Shown in pieces: positions 5,456 to 9,455 of a DNA stretch of 9,455 nt. The stretch is taken from positions 1-9,455 of the forward strand of contig CALCML010000011.1 in the NCBI GenBank assembly GCA_937967765.1. Direction: 5' to 3'. The translations under genes were made by a program, and so were the position numbers. The notes under the pieces were generated by a model, which made no database searches, had not been told where the DNA came from, and saw nothing but the letters and a program-made list of their open reading frames with translations. The DNA is from an uncultured Carnobacterium sp. (GTDB lineage Bacteria > Bacillota > Bacilli > Lactobacillales > Aerococcaceae). Positions within the stretch are counted from its first letter, which is position 1. Each line of letters starts with the position of its first letter.

Positions 5456-7249
5456 TTATGCATTCAATTGTTTTGTAATATCTACGATTTCGTCGATTAA
5501 GCCACCGATTGTTGCAATCGTATCTTTAAGAGGTGCATCTGTTGAGACATCCACGCCTGCTGCTTTCGCAAGCTCTTCTGCACTCTTCGTTCCGCCCATC
5601 TTCAATACTTCTACCCATGTGTTTGCGACACTTGAATCTTTTTGAATCATTTTCGCCACTTGTGTACCGATGGTTAAACCAGCTGAGTAAGTGTATGAAT
5701 ATAACCCCATGTAATAGTGCGGTTGACGCATCCATGTTAACTCTGCTCCTTCTGTAAGAACCACTTCTGATCCCCAGAATTTAGCAAGAGTTTCTCTGAA
5801 TAAATCGTTTAATGTATCGGCGTCTAAGCTCTTACCTGCATCCACTAAGCGATATACTTCGCGTTGGAAGTACGCTTCTAATAAGTGAGTCACAAAGTTA
5901 TGGTAGTACGTTTTAGCAACCATTTGAGATGAAATCCAACGTTTCATACGTAAGTCATCTCCCGCTTTGTTCTTCAAGTAGAACTCAACTAATAATTCGT
6001 TTGTTGTCGATGGAGCTTCAACAAAGTACATGCTTGGACGACCATCTAGAATATTTTGGTGTTTGTATGCTAATTGGAAGTGTCCTGCGTGTCCTAATTC
6101 ATGCGCTAGTGTCATACAGTCATTCATATCTTCCGTAAAGAACATTAAGATAAATGAGTTTGCCCCGTAAGGTGATGAACAGAATGCACCTGTACGTTTA
6201 CCGATTGTTTCAGCATAGTCAATCCAACGGTTATCGAAGGCTTCCTTCATAATCTTGAGGTAATCTTCCCCTAGAGGTGCTAATCCTTCTAAGATATATT
6301 GTTTTGCTTCGTCATACGTTACTTTGGCAGCGTATGTTGGATCTACTTCTAGTTTCAAGTCTTCGTATCTCACTTCATCTAATTGATAAATTTCTTTGAT
6401 GAGTCGTGCGAATTTACGCATATGTGGCGCTAATTCTTCCATAATCACGTCGATTTGACGGTCGTATAATTCACGAGAAACTTTTTGACGGTCTAATAAG
6501 TAGTCGAATACTGAATCGAATCCACGCAATGTTGCCATTGTTTTTTCTTTTTGAATTTGTGTGTTATACGCTGAAGCAGTGCTGTGTTGATATTTGCGTA
6601 ATGTGGCGCTAAATACTTTGAACGCTTCACGACGGATTACTGTATTTGGTTCAGATTGCATACGGCCTTCGAAGCTGTTGTATGTCATCGGAATCACTTG
6701 TCCGTCTGCTTCTACGTCTGGGAAATGAATATCTTTGAATTTGATATCGTTGTACGCTTGGTAACCTGCATCTAATGTGTTTCCTAGAGCTGCTAGAGTT
6801 GCTTCCACGTCTTTGGATAATAAATGTTTTTTATCTTCTAAGAGACGTTCGATATATAAAGCATCTTCTTTATTCGCGCGTGCTTCTTCTAATACTGCAT
6901 CATCCAATTGGCTTAATTCAGATTCAAAGAAACTTAATTTGGCATCTAATCCTGCTAACACTGTACGTGTTTGTGCAGCACGTGTTTGCGCTTCTTTATC
7001 TCTTGTATTCGCACTCACTGCAAGGTTGCAATACGCAGAAATTTTACCGCGTTGTTCTAATAAGGCACGGTAAGTTGCTAAACCAGCATTCACTTGGTGT
7101 GCAGTTGTAATGTTTCCTTCGTATTCCTTTTGGAAAGCATCTACTTTTCCTTTAAGGTCTTCTAACGCTTCGTTAAAGGCTTCTTCTGTTTTAAACAAAT
7201 GCGTTAAGTCCCATGTTTGATTTACATCTACTTGACTTCTTTCAATCAT
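5456..7249 (-). CDS. pepF: Oligoendopeptidase F (M3B family metallopeptidase)
   Basis: Cytoplasmic zinc peptidase of 597 residues that cleaves medium-length oligopeptides, a typical size for PepF. The zinc site is HELGH at His383-Glu384-His387, with Glu411 in VEAPSTTNELL as third ligand, 28 residues after the first histidine as in the M3 family. The substrate-side tyrosine-rich segment HYYMGLYSYTYSAG lies at 511-524. The N-terminal 110-180 region is the PepF/M3 helical domain. I place the start at 7249: it follows GTGGAGTGAG, the family begins at QTWDLTHLF, and a promoter -10 lies at 7282-7287, inside the longer open frame that begins at 7300. The gene is monocistronic between two terminators. 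No link to the neighbouring sugar locus is evident. Confidence 0.95.
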   Translation of the reverse strand: MIERSQVDVNQTWDLTHLFKTEEAFNEALEDLKGKVDAFQKEYEGNITTAHQVNAGLATYRALLEQRGKISAYCNLAVSANTRDKEAQTRAAQTRTVLAGLDAKLSFFESELSQLDDAVLEEARANKEDALYIERLLEDKKHLLSKDVEATLAALGNTLDAGYQAYNDIKFKDIHFPDVEADGQVIPMTYNSFEGRMQSEPNTVIRREAFKVFSATLRKYQHSTASAYNTQIQKEKTMATLRGFDSVFDYLLDRQKVSRELYDRQIDVIMEELAPHMRKFARLIKEIYQLDEVRYEDLKLEVDPTYAAKVTYDEAKQYILEGLAPLGEDYLKIMKEAFDNRWIDYAETIGKRTGAFCSSPYGANSFILMFFTEDMNDCMTLAHELGHAGHFQLAYKHQNILDGRPSMYFVEAPSTTNELLVEFYLKNKAGDDLRMKRWISSQMVAKTYYHNFVTHLLEAYFQREVYRLVDAGKSLDADTLNDLFRETLAKFWGSEVVLTEGAELTWMRQPHYYMGLYSYTYSAGLTIGTQVAKMIQKDSSVANTWVEVLKMGGTKSAEELAKAAGVDVSTDAPLKDTIATIGGLIDEIVDITKQLNA

Positions 7250-7281
7250 ATTCTCACTCCACTTTCTAAAGTCGTACTCCC

Positions 7282-7310
7282 ATTGTACCACAGTTTTCAT
7301 CTAATTTTCA
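7282..7310 (-). promoter_or_regulatory. Promoter of pepF
   Basis: On the minus strand, extended -10 TGG-TACAAT (complement of 7282-7287). The -35 at 17 bases, TGAAAA (complement of 7305-7310), is poor, as is common with an extended -10. The predicted start near 7275 is downstream of the ATG at 7300, which therefore cannot be the start codon. Confidence 0.5.
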
Positions 7311-7329
7311 GAAAACTTTAATTTAAATC

Positions 7330-7363
7330 AAAAAAAGTGTTACAGCCCTTCGACCGTAACACT
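7330..7363 (-). terminator. Rho-independent terminator of the HTH/YceG-like operon
   Basis: AGTGTTAC at 7336-7343 pairs with GTAACACT at 7356-7363 around a 12-nt loop. On the minus strand the stem is followed by six to seven T (complement of 7330-7336). It starts 12 bases after the stop codon at 7376-7378. Confidence 0.85.
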
Positions 7364-7375
7364 CATTCATGTCTA

Positions 7376-7867
7376 TTATTGTAACGCTCCGATTGCACGA
7401 GCGATTTCTTCATTAGAACTTCCTGGTTTAATTTCGAAAGTACCAGTCCAGATCTTATCAGCAATGTTATTTGTTGTTAAGTAATCTATGAACTCTTTAG
7501 CACTCTTAACTAAGCCTGCTTTTTCTAATTTGTCAGCAACATCATTTGATGATTCGCCTTCTTCAACTGTAATAGATACAGGTTTTGAAGATTGTGTAGT
7601 TGCTGCTTCAGTTGTTGAAGCTTGTGAAGTAGCTTTAGCACTTGATGTAGACGCTTGGCTACCAGATTCTTTTTCAGCTAATAAAGACTCGTAAGCTGCT
7701 TTATAGCTTGCTTCATTTGCTCCTTCAGAAACGATTGGCAAATTCACTGCATCTAATTGGCTCTTTAATGATTGTGGTACAAAAGGCCAAATCACAGTAA
7801 CCAATGCTAAAATTAACGCTGCTAATAAGAAGCCCATTCCTAAAGAACGAAATTTCGTTTTACTCAT
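7376..7867 (-). CDS. Membrane-anchored YceG/MltG LysM-like domain protein without transglycosylase domain
   Basis: 163 residues. A basic N-terminus (MSKTKFR) and one membrane segment at about 9-29 predict that the rest lies outside the cell. Residues 31-67 are a charged helical part, 68-97 a Ser/Thr/Ala/Gln-rich linker, and 98-163 a compact domain. That domain resembles the LysM-like subdomain of MltG (YceG): ITVEEGESSNDVADKLEKAG, then LVKSAKEFIDYL and TGTFEIKPGSSNEEI. MltG proteins are usually over 330 residues and carry the catalytic lytic transglycosylase domain next; here the protein stops. Nothing suggests a frameshift, since a terminator follows the stop. The start follows AAGGAGG, which overlaps the stop of the upstream gene, so the two are coupled. 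It may bind peptidoglycan or modulate MltG; this is inference. Confidence 0.8.
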   Translation of the reverse strand: MSKTKFRSLGMGFLLAALILALVTVIWPFVPQSLKSQLDAVNLPIVSEGANEASYKAAYESLLAEKESGSQASTSSAKATSQASTTEAATTQSSKPVSITVEEGESSNDVADKLEKAGLVKSAKEFIDYLTTNNIADKIWTGTFEIKPGSSNEEIARAIGALQ

Positions 7868-7878
7868 GTTCTTCCTCC

Positions 7879-8346
7879 TTAATTTGCATCTGCTTCAAAA
7901 TAGTTATCGATTACCAATTGTACTGTTGAAACAGGTACGTTTAATTGTTCAGAAATTGATTCTACTGAATTACCGTGGCTGAATAATGTAATGATTTGTT
8001 GTTTTGTTACATTGTGTAAGCGACCAGATTCTTCTGCAGTTGCTTCTTCCACTGCTTCTGTTTGTTCAGCTACTGGTTCTGGTTTTTCAGCTACACTAAC
8101 TTCAGCTGCTTTTGCAGCGCGAACTTCTTCGTAAGTTGGTTCAACTGATGGTCCTTTGTAAACAGTTGTTCCTTCTAATTCTTGAATTTTTTTCTTTAAT
8201 GAATATACTTCACGGTTTAATTCTAATAAACCTTCTGCTAATTCATCGATTTCTTCTTCATTTTGGTTATCCTTTAAGAATAGTGAAATGAATAAGAAAA
8301 ATACTGCTAATGCTAATAACGCGAGAACTACGACCCATACGTGCAT
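7879..8346 (-). CDS. Single-pass membrane protein with coiled coil and C-terminal HTH-like domain
   Basis: 155 residues of no firmly recognised family. Residues 4-24 form one membrane segment at the very N-terminus. Residues 28-58 are a charged heptad-like helix (IDELAEGLLELNREVYSLKK), 60-112 a Glu/Ala/Val/Pro-rich linker, and 114-150 a helix-turn-helix-like domain (TKQQIITLFSHGNSVESISE, then LNVPVSTVQLVIDNYF). With no positive charge before the membrane segment and Lys25 after it, the C-terminus is probably cytoplasmic. The architecture recalls SwrB-like/DUF6115 proteins of Bacillus, though no flagellar genes are near. The start follows GAGGTG. It heads an operon with the YceG-like gene 11 bases downstream. 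Such HTH folds may bind protein rather than DNA. Confidence 0.75.
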   Translation of the reverse strand: MHVWVVVLALLALAVFFLFISLFLKDNQNEEEIDELAEGLLELNREVYSLKKKIQELEGTTVYKGPSVEPTYEEVRAAKAAEVSVAEKPEPVAEQTEAVEEATAEESGRLHNVTKQQIITLFSHGNSVESISEQLNVPVSTVQLVIDNYFEADAN

Positions 8347-8386
8347 TTTTTCACCTCATTAAATATTATTTTTTTCCTTTCATCCT

Positions 8387-8415
8387 ATTTTAAATAATGT
8401 TAGCCAAAATATCAA
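8387..8415 (-). promoter_or_regulatory. Promoter of the HTH/YceG-like operon
   Basis: On the minus strand, -35 TTGATA (complement of 8410-8415) and -10 TAAAAT (complement of 8387-8392) are exactly 17 bases apart, each one base off consensus. The predicted leader is about 35 bases and contains the GAGGTG ribosome binding site. Confidence 0.75.
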
Positions 8416-8479
8416 GGTTCACGGCAAAGTTTATCATTTTGTTAACGAATTGAAACATTACTCACTCCTAGTGAAACAC

Positions 8480-8528
8480 AAAAAAATCTTTACCCTCCAG
8501 TCCTTATTCAGGAATAAAAGGTAAAGAT
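8480..8528 (-). terminator. Rho-independent terminator of the telA transcript
   Basis: ATCTTTACC at 8486-8494 pairs with GGTAAAGAT at 8520-8528. A smaller inner hairpin (TCCT 8501-8504 with AGGA 8510-8513) fills the loop. On the minus strand the outer stem is followed by seven T (complement of 8480-8486). It lies 12 bases after the telA stop. Confidence 0.85.
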
Positions 8529-8539
8529 ATCTGTCATGC

Positions 8540-9455
8540 TTAACCGCGCATTTCTTCCTTCACACGTTTTTCTTTTTGGCTTAAAACGAGTAAGTTTTCG
8601 CGGAGTTCTTGTTCCATTTGTGTCAATTCGTATTCGGCTTTTCTACGTTTTTGACGTCCTTCTTGTTGAATTAAGATTGTTTCTTCTAATGTTTCAATCA
8701 AGTCTTGTTGTGTCTTTTGAAGGGTTTCAAGATCGATGATTCCACGTTCGTTTTCACGAGCCGTTTCAATCGTTGAAATCTTCAACATTTCAGAGTTCTT
8801 TTGAATTAACTGATTCGTCGTTTCAGACACTTGACGTTGCGCTGTCACGGCATCTTTTTGACGGAGCAATGTCATCGCAATGGCAATTTGATTCTTCCAT
8901 AAAGGAATCGTTGTCGTAATTGAAGATTGAATTTTTTCCGCCAATGTTTGGTTCGTATTTTGAATCAAACGAATTTGTGGCGCTTGTTGAATCGTCATTT
9001 GACGCGTCAATTTCAAGTCGTGGTTTCTCTTTTCAAGACGGTCCAGGAATTGATGTAAGTCGTTGACCACTTGTACATCCATTTGGTCTCCAGACTCTTG
9101 TGCTTTTTGCATCGCTTCAGGGATAAGTTTTTGTTGCAACTCTTCAATCTTCAATTCCCCAGCAGCGATATAAATACTTAACGCCTCGAAGAATTCCTTA
9201 TTGCGTTGGTACAGTTGTTCGAGTGACAAGTTGTCGTTTAATAAGCCATTTTTTTCATGGTCCAATCGAACGGCAATCTTATCAACTTGTGAACCCACTT
9301 CTTGGTATTTGGATTGCATTTCGTAAATCGACTTCTTCACGCGTCCAAAGATTTTACGGAAGATATTCGAATCTTGTGCCACAAGGTCGTTTGGGTCTGT
9401 CTCGTTAAGTCGCATCATCAATTCATTGAGCGTATCCCCGATTTCTCCAGTATCT
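8540..9455 (-). CDS. telA: TelA family toxic anion resistance protein, N-terminus outside the window
   Basis: The frame stays open to the right edge, so 304 C-terminal residues are visible and the start is missing; full TelA/YceH proteins have roughly 360-400 residues. The visible part is almost wholly helical and rich in Gln, Glu and Lys, as in this family. The signature [13 protein letters not shown] lies at visible residues 182-194, preceded by [20 protein letters not shown], the most conserved stretch of TelA. The C-terminal 70 residues are a long charged coiled coil ending in KEEMRG. Family members were linked to tellurite and other toxic anion or envelope stress resistance, but their biochemical role is not clear. 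In many Firmicutes an xpaC gene lies just upstream; that would be right of this window. The TTG at 9419-9421 is an internal Leu codon, not a start. Confidence 0.92.
   Translation of the reverse strand, partial: DTGEIGDTLNELMMRLNETDPNDLVAQDSNIFRKIFGRVKKSIYEMQSKYQEVGSQVDKIAVRLDHEKNGLLNDNLSLEQLYQRNKEFFEALSIYIAAGELKIEELQQKLIPEAMQKAQESGDQMDVQVVNDLHQFLDRLEKRNHDLKLTRQMTIQQAPQIRLIQNTNQTLAEKIQSSITTTIPLWKNQIAIAMTLLRQKDAVTAQRQVSETTNQLIQKNSEMLKISTIETARENERGIIDLETLQKTQQDLIETLEETILIQQEGRQKRRKAEYELTQMEQELRENLLVLSQKEKRVKEEMRG

Noticed and set aside
6775..7110. Overlapping plus-strand open frames of 98 and 111 codons inside pepF
   Set aside because: Antisense to a conserved peptidase, with composition explained by the reverse complement of its codons.
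7376..7867. The YceG-like gene as a broken mltG pseudogene
   Set aside because: It has its own membrane anchor and linker, a strong ribosome binding site, and a terminator 12 bases after the stop; no remnant of a catalytic domain follows in any frame.
9419..9421. TTG as the start codon of the TelA protein
   Set aside because: The frame is open to the window edge, the upstream residues read naturally ([11 protein letters not shown]) and the family is longer; the gene is simply cut.
1..9455. CRISPR arrays, insertion sequences, phage or toxin-antitoxin modules
   Set aside because: No regularly spaced repeats, transposase, integrase or phage-like genes were seen; apart from the left 120 bp the window looks like ordinary chromosome.

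Overview
The window looks like the chromosome of a low-GC Gram-positive bacterium of the Lactobacillales. Support comes from the AT-rich sequence, strong AGGAGG-type ribosome binding sites, PTS-based sugar uptake, a cre-like site, and PepF and TelA of Firmicutes type. The lineage could be Carnobacteriaceae or Aerococcaceae (for example Granulicatella-like), but that is a guess; no marker gene here settles it.

Layout: (1) Positions 1-215 hold no convincing gene. A 120-bp stretch of nested inverted repeats is followed by a terminator for the operon to its right. (2) Positions 216-3564 (minus strand) are a four-gene operon transcribed in the order GH1 phospho-beta-glycosidase, PTS IIC, IIB, IIA of the lactose/cellobiose class. 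(3) Positions 3565-3720 are a divergent control region with two promoters, a 12-bp perfect palindrome of the GntR/HutC operator type overlapping the -35 of the PTS operon, and a cre-like site near its transcription start. (4) Positions 3721-5413 (plus strand) are a GntR/UTRA regulator followed by a class I mannose-6-phosphate isomerase, closed by a bidirectional terminator. (5) Positions 5456-7249 (minus) encode oligoendopeptidase F with its own promoter. (6) Positions 7376-8346 (minus) are a two-gene operon of small single-pass membrane proteins, one with a C-terminal HTH-like domain and one with a YceG/MltG LysM-like domain but no transglycosylase domain. (7) Positions 8540-9455 (minus) are the C-terminal part of a TelA family protein cut by the window edge.

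Regions 2 to 4 fit together as one carbohydrate module. The PTS brings in and phosphorylates a beta-linked disaccharide, the GH1 enzyme splits the 6-phospho-disaccharide, ManA converts mannose-6-phosphate to fructose-6-phosphate, and the GntR protein probably represses the system. This gene set matches most of the Bacillus subtilis gmu (glucomannan) operon without its fructokinase and secreted mannanase genes, so a mannose-containing beta-glycoside is a better substrate guess than plain cellobiose. The least explained part is the membrane HTH/YceG-like pair, which may be a cell-envelope accessory system.
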